Assembly: GCA_030077755.1 (NCBI GenBank)
Contig: JAQJZZ010000010.1
Span: forward strand, 4,092,001 to 4,156,000
From: Filosporella fistucella
Taxonomy: Eukaryota; Ascomycota; Leotiomycetes; Helotiales
Direction of reading: 5' to 3'
Length of the DNA: 64,000 nucleotides
The notes below the pieces were generated by a model. It saw nothing but the letters and a program-made list of their open reading frames with translations. It was not told the DNA's origin and made no database searches. This document shows positions 49,297 through 59,502 of this stretch, piece by piece. The stretch's first letter is position 1. Every line of letters begins with the position of its first letter. Made by a program: the position numbers and the translations under genes.

Positions 49297-50515
49297 ATGC
49301 CCTGCACCTTCAACCTTGATCATAGAGCCGCTAGTGGTTTCGAGATGGATCTCACTATGACAAGTATCGCCCGTCATACTCACCGGAGGCGGTAGACAAG
49401 CTTCTCCACTATCTTGAGATTGCAGACCAACCGAGCGCTAGAGTTATCGATCTTGCATGTGGTACTGGCAAATTTACAGAACTATTAGCTGCTAGGCCAG
49501 AGAAGTTTGAGGTCATGGCCATTGAGCCACATGCAGAAATGCGTGAAACTCTTGTTAAGAAGAATCTCGGTTTTAAAGTCAAGATTCTAGATGGGGATGC
49601 GAACAATATGCCGGTGGAGGAGTCTTGGAGCGATGCTTTAATTGCCGCACAGGTAAGCCTATCTTCAACGGATACAAACACCACGGCATCTAATCATAGT
49701 AGGCTTTTCATTGGTTTGATGGAATTCCCATTTGTTATAATAACACAGCTGTACTAAAATATTGAAGGTTCGCAAATGCGGAATCTCTGAAGGAGATCCA
49801 CAGAGTGTTGGCGGTAGGTGGTAATTGGGCTTTATTTGGAACATCGAAGATTGTGCGACTCCCATACAGGGCAACATTACAAACTGATATCTTAGACAAT
49901 TCTCCGTCCAGCCATAAAGCCGCCACTAAGTGGGAACAATTGATGAAGGTCATCATCTATTCCCTCGAGGATGGTGCACCCCGATTTCGTCATCAGAAAT
50001 GGAAAGAGGTTTTCGACAACCAGCAGCATACCACGCCATTGCAAACTTTGAGAGACATCATCTCGGTAAATTTTCCCTAATTTTCTTTACCTTGTATGCA
50101 ATCTTCCTATTGCCCTTCCCATTCGACTTTGCTGTAAACTGGTGTTTCGCAGGGTTTAACCTGCCATACCCTCAACAAATCAAGGTACTCATTTCTTGCA
50201 GTAGGTGAAGAAAAGATCGAATGCACGTTGTGGCTTACTGATGAAGCCGTGTGGGGAAGATATACTACTCTTTCTCAAATAGCAAATTTGGATGCGGAGA
50301 AGAAGAATGAGGTTCAGAAGCAGGTCTTTGAGTCACTGAGGAAGGATGGAGAAGTGGCATTGCATGGAGTTACCTGGCTCTACGTAAGTGATTTTCCCTT
50401 TGTCTCGTATAGCTTTTGCTGTGAAGCCACTGTTGAAAGTGGGCATCAACCTGCGGCTGTTAGAATTTTGCTAAACATAGAGTTGATTCATCGTAGTGGA
50501 CTTCGCGGATCTGAA
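49297..50515 (+). CDS. SAM-dependent methyltransferase (class I), with apparent 1-nt frameshift near the N-terminus
   Basis: Small-molecule-type methyltransferase; the substrate is unknown. The SAM-binding motif I is VIDLACGTGKFTELLA, followed by EVMAIEPHAEMRETL and the AFHWF block. Exons are 49297-49652 (frame broken near 49343), 49703-49713, 49768-50065, 50153-50383 and 50498-50515. The last, 18-nt exon gives WTSRI, a typical end for this family. The second exon is only 11 nt (AFHW), and the following intron uses a weak GTTTGA donor. The reading MPCTFNLDHRAASGFE must move by one base to continue into DGSHYDKYRPSYSPEAV. A rival model starts at 49125 (MTPS) and splices 49139-49344 out, giving MTPSDGSHYDKY with no frameshift. 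Either a mutated allele, an assembly error or the rival splice is possible. Confidence 0.72.
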
Positions 50516-50706
50516 CATTGAAATGTACCATAAAGCCTCATGCAGAGCCCTTAAATTATCATGAATAGTTATTATCTCGCCCTGGAGAGTTAGTGCATAT
50601 GCTATGCCCTTTCCGTGGATCACAACGCCTTTCAATGCTGCCATAATATCGCAGACCCCAATCAACTCCGGTGATGTATTCGGTTCAGGTATGGGGAGAC
50701 CTTAGA

Positions 50707-51062
50707 TCAATCGGCCGAGATGTACATTACTGTAGTGTGATCATTTAGCAAATATACATACTTGACGGACTATATTAGACATTTACCATTGTTGCCACGC
50801 ACAAATGCATCCCCGTAGCTTCTCCGCTTTACACCATCAACATGCTCTTCGCACTTTTCAAGTGCAAGATTCATGTATCCATCAATACTCTGCAGTTCGC
50901 CTGTATAATGGTCAACCTCGTGTTTAAAGGAAAGGTGAACTATATAGCACCTTTATAGACAACCCCACTGTTCAACTTCACTGTAACTGAACTGCCAATG
51001 ATCTCACTAAGGAAGCCAGAAGGATCTTTGCCTTCACCCTGGTTTATCGCGCCGTTCTCCAT
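50707..51062 (-). CDS. LSM6: U6 snRNA-associated Sm-like protein LSm6, 3 exons
   Basis: Subunit of the LSm2-8 ring (U6 snRNA stability, splicing) and the LSm1-7 ring (mRNA decay). Exons are 51062-50951, 50900-50787 and 50729-50707 (82 aa, the family size), with introns of 50 and 57 bp. Each exon is too short to stand out as an ORF. The Sm1 motif is DPSGFLSEIIGSSVTVKLNSG then VYKGELQSIDGYMN. The Sm2 motif is VKRRSYGDAFVRGNN then VMYISAD, matching the RGNNV-YIS signature of LSm6. The gene is convergent with the methyltransferase and divergent from the Esc2/Rad60-like gene (323 bp between starts). Confidence 0.94.
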
Positions 51063-51385
51063 GTTTGATCTTTAGTAGAATGCTTTCAAGGTTCCGATTC
51101 AATTGTGAATTGAGTGTTGGTGGCGTCAAATGGCCTTCGTGGTTCGTTTAGTGTGATTTCTGTTGATTTCTGTGTCGTATGCCACAGATTGAAATGCAAA
51201 CAATCGTTAGACTAGGGCTTGGTAAGCTGTTAGGTAGCTGGAGACTCGATTTTTGATCACAAAAACGCGGTTGTCAGCCCCTCCAGATTACTGTTCCTGA
51301 GATCTCGCTTCGGACCCCGCAAAATTGTCTGCCTCGAGGCTGCGGATTTGTTTTTCTCGACAACACCGCGTCAACAGTAAACACG
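51063..51385. promoter_or_regulatory. Divergent promoter of LSM6 and the Esc2/Rad60-like gene
   Basis: 323 bp between two start codons pointing away from each other. No TATA box or named element is obvious. Both transcripts must start within it, so it is probably a shared housekeeping promoter. Confidence 0.55.
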
Positions 51386-52925
51386 ATGGACCACAATCTG
51401 AACGGCGATTGCTCCGTGGCGGCGGCGCCTCCAAAGAAGAAGTCATTGTTTAGCAGGTCTGCTATAGCTAAGCAGTCTGCAGCGACAGAAGCCGTGGACT
51501 TCTTTAGCCGCGCAAAAGATTTCTATCCTCAGCAACTTGCGGAGGAGGAACGCAAGCGGAGAAAAAAGCTGGTGAAGATAGAGCGCAAGAGATCATCTAC
51601 AGGTGCTGAAGTCAAAGAATCCATATCACCAGCGGAGAAACGTAGGAAGGTATCTGCCCAGGAACCGGAACAACAAGACCATCATTCTGACAAGGCTGTG
51701 GAACCTGACTCTCAAGACGAATGGTCAGATACCGAAGGGTCAGTTCTTTCACCAGAATATTCATGAAAGTTCTGCAGGGCATTACTAATGATGCTCCAGA
51801 CAATCGAGACACTCTTTAGATGCAGTTCAATCCCGACGCTTTCGAGGCCTTCTCGAGAGACCAGTCGTTTCTAGCACACTCCTGGGTAGGGACACTCGAC
51901 AACTGCATGCAAAACATCTCAATACCACGGATGGCAAAGTCGACTCTAAAGTCAAAGGGCATATTACTGTGTCAGAAACCCAAAGCGAACGCGAAAGTCT
52001 TGTCAGAGAGGCCTCACACCGAGGCCGAGAAGGAGCGGAAAAGCCAATTTTTCTTGAAGATGATAGCGATGATGCTTTTGCCATCGTACAGTCGCGAACA
52101 AAGCCCCCTATCTCTATTGAAGATGACCATATGTCAGATGAAGAATTCCCAGAATTGATTCAGGCGGCTCGAGAGCGGGCGAGAGAGAAGGCACTCCAGA
52201 AAGAATCAGCAATTAAGACTTTCAGCGAGAGAAATCATATGACCGGTAACACTGGTCAGGGACTTGGTGACGACGACGATTTGTTTGATGCCATAGAAAC
52301 CGTGCCTGAAACTGATCCAACTGTTGACATACTCATCACTTCAATCATGGAAGATACCAAGCCAATAAGGGTAAAGAGAAAGATCTCACAGCAACTGAGG
52401 GAGGCAAGAATTGCTTGGTGTGACAAGCAAAACATCGATGGACAGCCGATGCCTCAAGATTTCAAGGACACTATATTTTTGACTTGGAAACGCACGAGAG
52501 TGTACGATGCCACCACATGCAAGTCCCTTATTCCCAAAACTGAGACCTACAATTTGGGGGCAACTGAATTCCGCCTTCATCTCGATGCCTGGACCGAGGA
52601 AGCATGGAAAACTCACCAAGAAAAAGAGGCTGCTCAACAATTGGGGGGACTCGACCAAAGTGATGGTGAGTCAACAGCAATACAGTCGGCGCCTGTCCCG
52701 AAGATAAAATTGATCATGAAGTCAAAGGACATGGAACCGTTCAAACTTCAAGTCAAATCAACAACAGTCATTAAGCGAATGGTGGCTGCGTTCCGCTCTT
52801 CGAAAGAGGTCCCAGAAGAAAAGGAGATCGTTCTCTACTTTGATGGGGACAAGCTGGATCAAGAGTGGAGAATAGGGGATACAGATCTTGCGGATATGGA
52901 TACAGTGGAGGTTCATTTTCGTTGA
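51386..52925 (+). CDS. Esc2/Rad60/NIP45-like protein with C-terminal SUMO-like domain, 2 exons
   Basis: Predicted nuclear factor in genome stability and SUMO-related control, from its domain type. Exons 51386-51738 and 51800-52925 join across a 61-bp intron to 492 aa. The N-terminus is basic (PPKKKSLFSRSAIAKQSA; KRRKKLVKIERKRSS), probably a nuclear signal. The middle is acidic and Ser/Asp-rich (PIFLEDDSDDAFAIV; SIEDDHMSDEEFPEL), with possible SUMO-interacting motifs. The final ~72 residues form a ubiquitin/SUMO-like fold of the Rad60-SLD type: IKLIMKSKDMEPFKLQV, VVRMV-type helix VIKRMVAAF, VLYFDGDKLD, and DTDLADMDTVEVHFR at the end, without a diglycine. Only one clear SUMO-like domain is visible; Esc2 and Rad60 have two. 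Confidence 0.85.
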
Positions 52926-53472
52926 CGGCAATAAATTATGATGGATTTGGTTGGTGTCTGGAGTATTTCGTGGTTTTCAAGATACCCTGTAGTCGTGTTT
53001 GGCCTTGCACATGGCCTAGCCTGGTGAATGAGCCAGGAAGTTTCAACAAAATTTCGATATTAAAAAATTGTAGAGTAATTCATACACGGGTAGTCCAGTC
53101 TCATCAATGTGCACTTAGGTCTATCTAACAAACTTGCATCATGCATGGAAGAACCAATCGTCTGAATTATGGATTATGGGATCAAGGACAAGGATCGCCC
53201 AGCAAATCATTAAATGACGCAGGGGGCGCCTTCCTCGGATAAGAGCTGTTTGGAGGTAGCTTTCGACGTGAAGAGATGAAATTCTCCGCAAGGGCGCTTG
53301 GCAATAGCTCCCACCTTAACTTCAACGACATGAAGCGTCTTCTAGTATTTACTGTAGCATATTGAAACCTGCTCCAGCAGGCGCCTATTGCCTCCATTTC
53401 GTGGCGTTACAAATATCACTCCTATCGCCGTTCTATCATACGATATTCAGGAGAAATATTCTTCAACCCAGG
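52926..53472. other. Spacer and promoter of the CDF transporter
   Basis: No supported gene. Contains the 3' UTR of the SUMO-like-domain gene and the transporter promoter. Confidence 0.55.
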
Positions 53473-55817
53473 ATGTCTTCAGAAAGTTACGCTTCTTCGC
53501 CGCCCAGATTCGGTAGAATCGCGCGTCCAAAAGGGTTTTTACCTCTCAACAATGAAGACACAAGCCCAATGGCAACTCATGGGCAAGGGACTTTGGTCTC
53601 TCTTATCAAGTCGCGCTCTCACACCTCTCTAAACACCATTCATCGCCGGGCAGCATCCTTCAGAGCAACCAAAGATAACTCAGATGATGAAGAAGCTGCC
53701 TTGGGGTTCGAAAGGATAAGGAGAAGCTCGAGAGAATTCGAAGATGGCGATGATTTCAGACGTAGTGATGAGCGGCGTTTAAGCACAATCCTTATGGGTC
53801 CGCAGATGAGGTCGCAGAGGTTGATTGGGAATTCGAATCCGAGATACAAATGGGGTTGGTAATTTTTATTAGTTCTGAGCCCACTTTTGCAAGAACTTCT
53901 TGTCGTCGCCTTGCGGCAGAACGTTCGCTAATGGTAGGTTCAATATGCTAATGGCCATACAGCGAAGTATTGGAAGACAGAAGAGGAATTGAAGACCATG
54001 AAAAAGTCAATGTGCGTAATGCAAACCCCTACTACAGTGTTATGGTGGCTGATGTTTCAGACGTGAATATTACGAGCGAACGAACATCCTACTACAACAG
54101 TATATATATATCGATCGACTCTTAGATTCTTCTCTCCCTCATGATCTGTTGAATGAATACAACGATACTCCTTCAAGTGGACCGAGCTCGGCAGCTCTCC
54201 CAGTCGAAATTCCCGCAACTATAGCAGAAGAGCCTCGCATGCCAAGTTCTGAAGCTGTGGAGGGAACAAATGGCACCGCGCCGAGGAAAGTCAAGCGTAC
54301 CCCTCGTGAGATATATAGGGTCTCAAACGAATTATCCCCGTTACTTTTGAGAGAAGAGGATGACGAGTGGGATGGGCCACGGCCTGAAATTCCTGGATTC
54401 GAAGATGATAGTGTCGAAAGCGGAGACTACATTGTCCAATTGGCCATCTATATCAATTTAGCTGCCAATGCTATTCTTTTAGCTGGTAAAATTGCTGTCA
54501 TTGTTCTCACAAGTTCTCTCTCTGTCCTAGCGTCGCTGGTTGATGCTGCGCTCGACTTTCTGAGTACTGCTATCGTATGGACTACGACCTGGATGATTGA
54601 GAGGCAGGATCGATATCAGTATCCAGTCGGCCGTCGTCGTTTGGAGCCGATCGGTGTCTTGGTGTTTTCCGTCATCATGATCACCTCATTTTTCCAAGTA
54701 GCTCTCGAGTGTTTGTCCCGACTCAATTCAATGGATCATTCTATTATTGAGCTCACGCTGCCAGCCATCGTCATAATGGCCAGCACAGTTGTTATCAAAG
54801 CATTAGTACGCTACCTTTTCCTTTGTTCCCCCTTCCAGATTTTGCTGTATATCAGCTTCCGAGCAGGTTTCAGCCTGCTCGCCTGATAAATTGTTGGTAA
54901 ATGGCGGTGCTAACTCGCTGCAGTGTTGGCTTTGGTGTCGCCTAATAAAGAACTCCAGTGTCCAGTATGTCGAGTTTTCTCCCTCACTCATATTTATGAC
55001 TAAGTGCTAATTGAGATACTGTAGGGCATTAGCGCAAGACGCCATGACAGACGTTATTTTCAATATTTTCAGTATTATTTTCCCCCTCGGTATGTCCTGC
55101 TTATGTTGTAAGCGAGTCAGCGTTGACTGACTGGATACTAGTGGGGTTTTATGCAAAACTGTGGTGGCTGGACGCTCTAGGAGGCCTTCTTTTATCACTG
55201 TTTGTGATTTTCAATTGTAGGTGCTGACCGAAAATCTTTCCCTGTCCTATGGCACCTTGGCCAAATCTGCTATTCAAGTCCTAAGGCTATGTCAGCGAAT
55301 GATATGCTAACACTGGTATTATCATAGGGGCTGGAACTTCTGCAGGCCATATTCGAAATTTGACGTATGTCTCCTCAACTATCTGTGTGCTTGAAACAAC
55401 CAATTTTTTTCGTTGCTGACGGACAAATAGGGGTGCTGCAGCAACAGCTGACGAACGAAATGTTCTTTTATACCTTACCATGCGATTTGCGAAGACCATC
55501 AAGCAGATTCAAGGTTTACAAGCATACCATGCCGGTGACAAGCTCAACGTAGAGGTAGAGTAAGTTGATCTCCTTCCATCTGTATTCACTTGGAAGAGTT
55601 GCGCATTTCATGGCCATTTCAATTGTCTCGGCATCTAACACACTAATTCGTACATAGTATCGTCTTGGATGAGAACATGAGCTTGAGAGACAGCCACGAC
55701 TTGGGTGAGTCGTTGCAATATGTTCTGGAATCGGTCCCTACCGTGGACCGAGCCTTCGTGCATGCAGACTATGCCGATTGGAATCTGCCAACACACATGC
55801 AGCAGCAGGGAGAATAA
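53473..55817 (+). CDS. Cation diffusion facilitator, Mn-type, 9 exons
   Basis: Proton-coupled divalent-metal exporter, probably moving Mn2+ into an organelle. Exons are 53473-53854, 53963-54011, 54061-54805, 54924-54964, 55025-55089, 55142-55216, 55328-55364, 55431-55559 and 55658-55817, joining to 560 aa. The cytosolic N-terminus is long (about 220 residues). It contains KYWKTEEELKTMKKS and YYERTNILLQQYIYIDRLLD, typical of fungal Mn-CDFs. Membrane segments start at YIVQLAIYINLAANAILLAG. The metal site has DxxxD in TM2 (VDAALDFLS) and DxxxD in TM5 (AQDAMTDVIFN). This pattern marks the Mn-CDF subgroup, as opposed to HxxxD in Zn transporters. The C-terminal cytosolic domain includes VEVDIVLDENMSLRDSHDL. 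Introns of 98-118 bp alternate with short ones. Confidence 0.92.
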
Positions 55818-57074
55818 GGCTGGGTGGAAAGGAGTATCAAACCTGGACAGAAACGACGGGCATGTGAAGTCCACAGAAAATCAGTAAAAAGTAAAAGCAA
55901 ATACCAGGGCGTGACAGTAGTAGACGTTTTTATGGTATCGAGAAGTAACGAAAACTTGATGCAACAGATAGTCCAAACTGCGGCGGCATTCTTCTTGCCA
56001 ATAACATTGACGGTGACATTATTTGACTTTCGAGAGATATTCGGGAAAGGTCGATAACAAGCAAATAGGTACATGTGAGACATGAGGTGTCTCCCAACGC
56101 CTCATAAAAAAGTTCTCGACGGTTTCATATTGAGAACAAATTCAGCATTCTTGCACATTCGCCTTTCCATGTTTTGAGGGTTATACAATCCTCCAAGCAC
56201 TTCTCTGGTGAGTAATGTAAAGGTCCAAAAAGGAAGCGCTACGTTCAAGCTTCAGATCGAGCTCAATGTGAATCGCCACCGTCAATCCGCCACTGTGAAC
56301 CAAGATATGCCCGACATTGAGAAGGTGCATAGTAAACCTTGAGTTAGGCAGGCGATTTGGCGCATGGGAGCAGAGTCACGTTTGAAGCGGGCAAGATTGC
56401 ACGTAGTAGAGTAGTTGAGCAATAATTTCCCCGTCGAGCTGCACAGGCAGGCTGGTTTAGGTCAAGGCACATCTCCAGAAGGAAGCCCAAATTTCGTGAG
56501 CTCGGGGCCGGGACAGGCTGGCGATCCAAGCTTCGTCTTTGGTGAAATTATCTTTTGACGTGGCTCGATCCATCGGGATTCATCATGGCATCCAAAACCT
56601 TATTCTGAGGCTTCCTGCGCTGATGCGAGTACTGTAGGAGTCTAGTACGCCGACCACAGTACAGAGCAGAAACAGGCAAGCTGAAAAGAGATAAGTAATG
56701 GACCGTAATTACCTTCTCAGTACTGGTAACTATTTTGCAAGACGGCTGCATCAAAGACGGTCTATGCTGCATCAACGAACCAACGGGACAGAATCGCTGG
56801 GCAGAACTGAGCTGACAGGCCAGGCGAAGCTGAGGCGAGGTCTTTAGGTGTGCTGCTTCAAGGGGCGTGAAGTGGATAGGATCACAGACTGGCGTCAGGG
56901 GTGAGTATTGGAATGTGGGGTGGCTTGTTCCAATTCCAGTGGCAGAGAAGCTTTGCTTTTTGAGACGATCCGATCTAAGTGATCGAAAAAGACGCAATCA
57001 TCAAGCTTGATAGCTGCTGCTGATGCATATCGCAAGACTGAGTTTATCGAGAGACATGAGTTATCGAGACTTAA

Positions 57075-57250
57075 GTTTAAGTCACTCCAAGGGTGGGTAG
57101 GTTTGTACCTAGGGATAGTGTGAGGCGCTTCATAGTGCCTAGGGAGTCGGTACTGTATTTGCACTTGTACTTGTACCTATACCTATGCCGATACCACTCC
57201 ACCTCCCTACCTAGGTACCAGTACAAATATCAGTACCTACTTGAGGCGAC
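57075..57250. repeat. CCTA/TAGG and TTGTAC-rich patch
   Basis: Contains GGGTGGGTAGG, CTTGTACTTGTACCTATACCTATG and CCTACCTAGGTACCAGTAC in close order (each an imperfect repeat of CCTA or GTAC units). Comparable to the tracts at 33202-33423 and 33960-34140. Confidence 0.6.
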
Positions 57251-58465
57251 AGGGTAATGAGTGGAGGTTCGAACCTAATTGAAATCGCCGACGCCGACGT
57301 CGACGCCGACCCTTAGGGATTTCACCACTGAGTCCCGCGCACCCACAGGCACGGGGAGCTCTGAGGTGCGCTGTGTGGTTGGTACAATGGTACCCGTACC
57401 TGTTCGTGTTCACATCCTTTGGCTGTCATGATTCATTCCAGCTTGTATCCTCGCATGAAAAACGTCATTATTGGCACAACCCCTGAGGATTAGCAAGGGA
57501 AGAGGCAGAATCATAACAAAAATAATTGATGCAAAGCAAGTATTCTCTCCGAGCTCCAGAAAAGGGGTCGGCAAAGCTCGTATTCTTTCACAATGTACTT
57601 CTAGGCAAGGTGACAAGAAACATCTTAATATTGGATTTGATACGGGTGCCTACGATGACAATCGAAATATGGAGGAAACTGCTCGAGTGTTTGAAGTGGA
57701 TAGGATCTAAGTTTAGCTTGACTCTTCATCACGAAGCTTCCAATACCCTGTTGTTTGTTCTGGTAGGAGATTAGCTAGACTAGAGTCCTGGATAGTTTAG
57801 ATGAAATTAAACGCTATCGATAGTCTTGACTCCAAATAGGCACTTTATTGCACCTAAAGCCTCCAACTGATTCCTAAAGCTGCGACTAATGCCACCTCTT
57901 ATTGTCCGGAGTCCTACTCGCCGTACCGAAGCCACTGGTAGAGAGTGGCTTTGGTCTTCTTATTTGTTTCGTGGCTGGGTAATTTCTCACGAAAAGTTAA
58001 GGTTGCTGCCACTTACGAATACAGTAGCATAGTAGGTAGTTAATGGTAGGTCCAGTTGGTCACCAGGAGATACGAAGTAAAAAAAAGAATATCCATGATT
58101 CCTCAAGACGAATAATCTGACCTACCTGTAGGTAGGTGCAATCCTGTAAGCTTTAATAATTAATTTATCCAATGGGATTTCTGCGTTGGAGAAGTGTAGC
58201 TTCTTCACAACCAGCCTGTCAGATCCTTTATTTCTACGTATTTATATTCTGTCAAGCCTCAAGGAGCTAGCCTTGGGTATGGAATATCTCCTGTCCCTGC
58301 ACTGGCGCACCTGCAGAAAAATCGATCGATTGAAACAGCAATACAATTAAATAACAAATAATAAATAGAGCCTTAGAATCTGTGCCTACCTCCGTCCCTG
58401 AAAATCGTATCGTACTTGTCATAGCTGGGCGAATGCCAATTCACCAACAAAGACCAAACATTTAA

Positions 58466-58487
58466 GAGTTGAGTTGAGTTGAGTTGA
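58466..58487 (+). repeat. GAGTT pentamer, four copies
   Basis: Four perfect tandem GAGTT units followed by GA, in non-coding sequence. Confidence 0.9.
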
Positions 58488-59502
58488 AGAGTGAAGAGGA
58501 CAACAGATCAGACTCCACCGAGGTGCTAAACTTACCAACCTTACCGATGATTTTTATTACTGAGTCTGAGTTCACCCACTTGATCCGCATCGAGCTAGTA
58601 TGTACTGGGCCTGTCCCGCCCAAGACCCAGCCATTCGCCTACTTTATTAGAACCAGACCAGAACCAGACAGCACAGCACAACACAACACAACTTGACCTT
58701 CCATTGCCTCCGTCCCGACCGAGCGAGCGGGTGAGAAGGAAAACACGAGCTCCCATTTCATCTCAAACTTCCTCATTCCAACTCCATCATCGACTGCAAT
58801 ATTGGATTCCTAGATCCTCACGCCCTCGTGCACTCTCAGTCCTGGGTCCTCTTTGGTGAGTCCGACCCTCTCCTTTCTTCTGTTCTTCATCCCATGCTGT
58901 GTCGTTCGCCAGTCCGCCAGCCATTCAACAATCCAATCTATATTTGGATCGCGACGACTGGGAAATCCTTTCAGCCTCTTCGACCGCCTCCCCATCGTTA
59001 CCGCCATTCAATTAGGGAAACAATTCGCACCAACACATTTAGCAGGAGCATTGGAGTTCCTCTGGCTTTCAAGCTCTTCAAGAGAAGGATTTCCAGCATT
59101 TTTCAAACGTTGTTCTCTGGCCATTAGGATTTGAAATTGCTCGACGGCGAAGATTATCGTGGACTTCATGCAACCCGCCACAGCTACCTCAACTACCAAC
59201 CCCGCCGGACCTTATACCGGATACTTGCATGATATCTTGAATCTGGCTGACTCTGCCTTCGTCTGTCTATAGGAGACCTTTCCTCTCGTTACGATCCATT
59301 GACGAACCGTTTTATTCCTGTACAACACCAACTCGAGCACGATATTCGACTTTCTTACCTATCTTTTTCGACCCCCTTTCAATTATTCATATATACATAT
59401 TTAAATCATAATATTTGATATTTTAATAATTCTGAATAAACACTCCTCGCATAGGAGAGTACGTTAACTCAGCTTTTCAAGACGAAAGTACATAAAAACT
59501 AC

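Larger units (their letters stand above)
55818..59502. other. 3.7-kb gene-poor spacer
   Basis: No supported gene. Short ORFs on both strands are uninformative. Seen here: a GACGCC/GTCGAC-type patch at 57287-57313, CCTA/TAGG and GTAC-rich sequence at 57075-57250, a GAGTT tandem repeat at 58466, and a pyrimidine-rich leader-like zone from about 58.7 kb to the next gene. In style it copies the 8.3-kb spacer upstream of the YTH gene. Confidence 0.55.

Noticed and set aside
57260..57280. GGTTCGAACC, a T-arm-like sequence
   Set aside because: It is a simple palindrome; no tRNA body around it.
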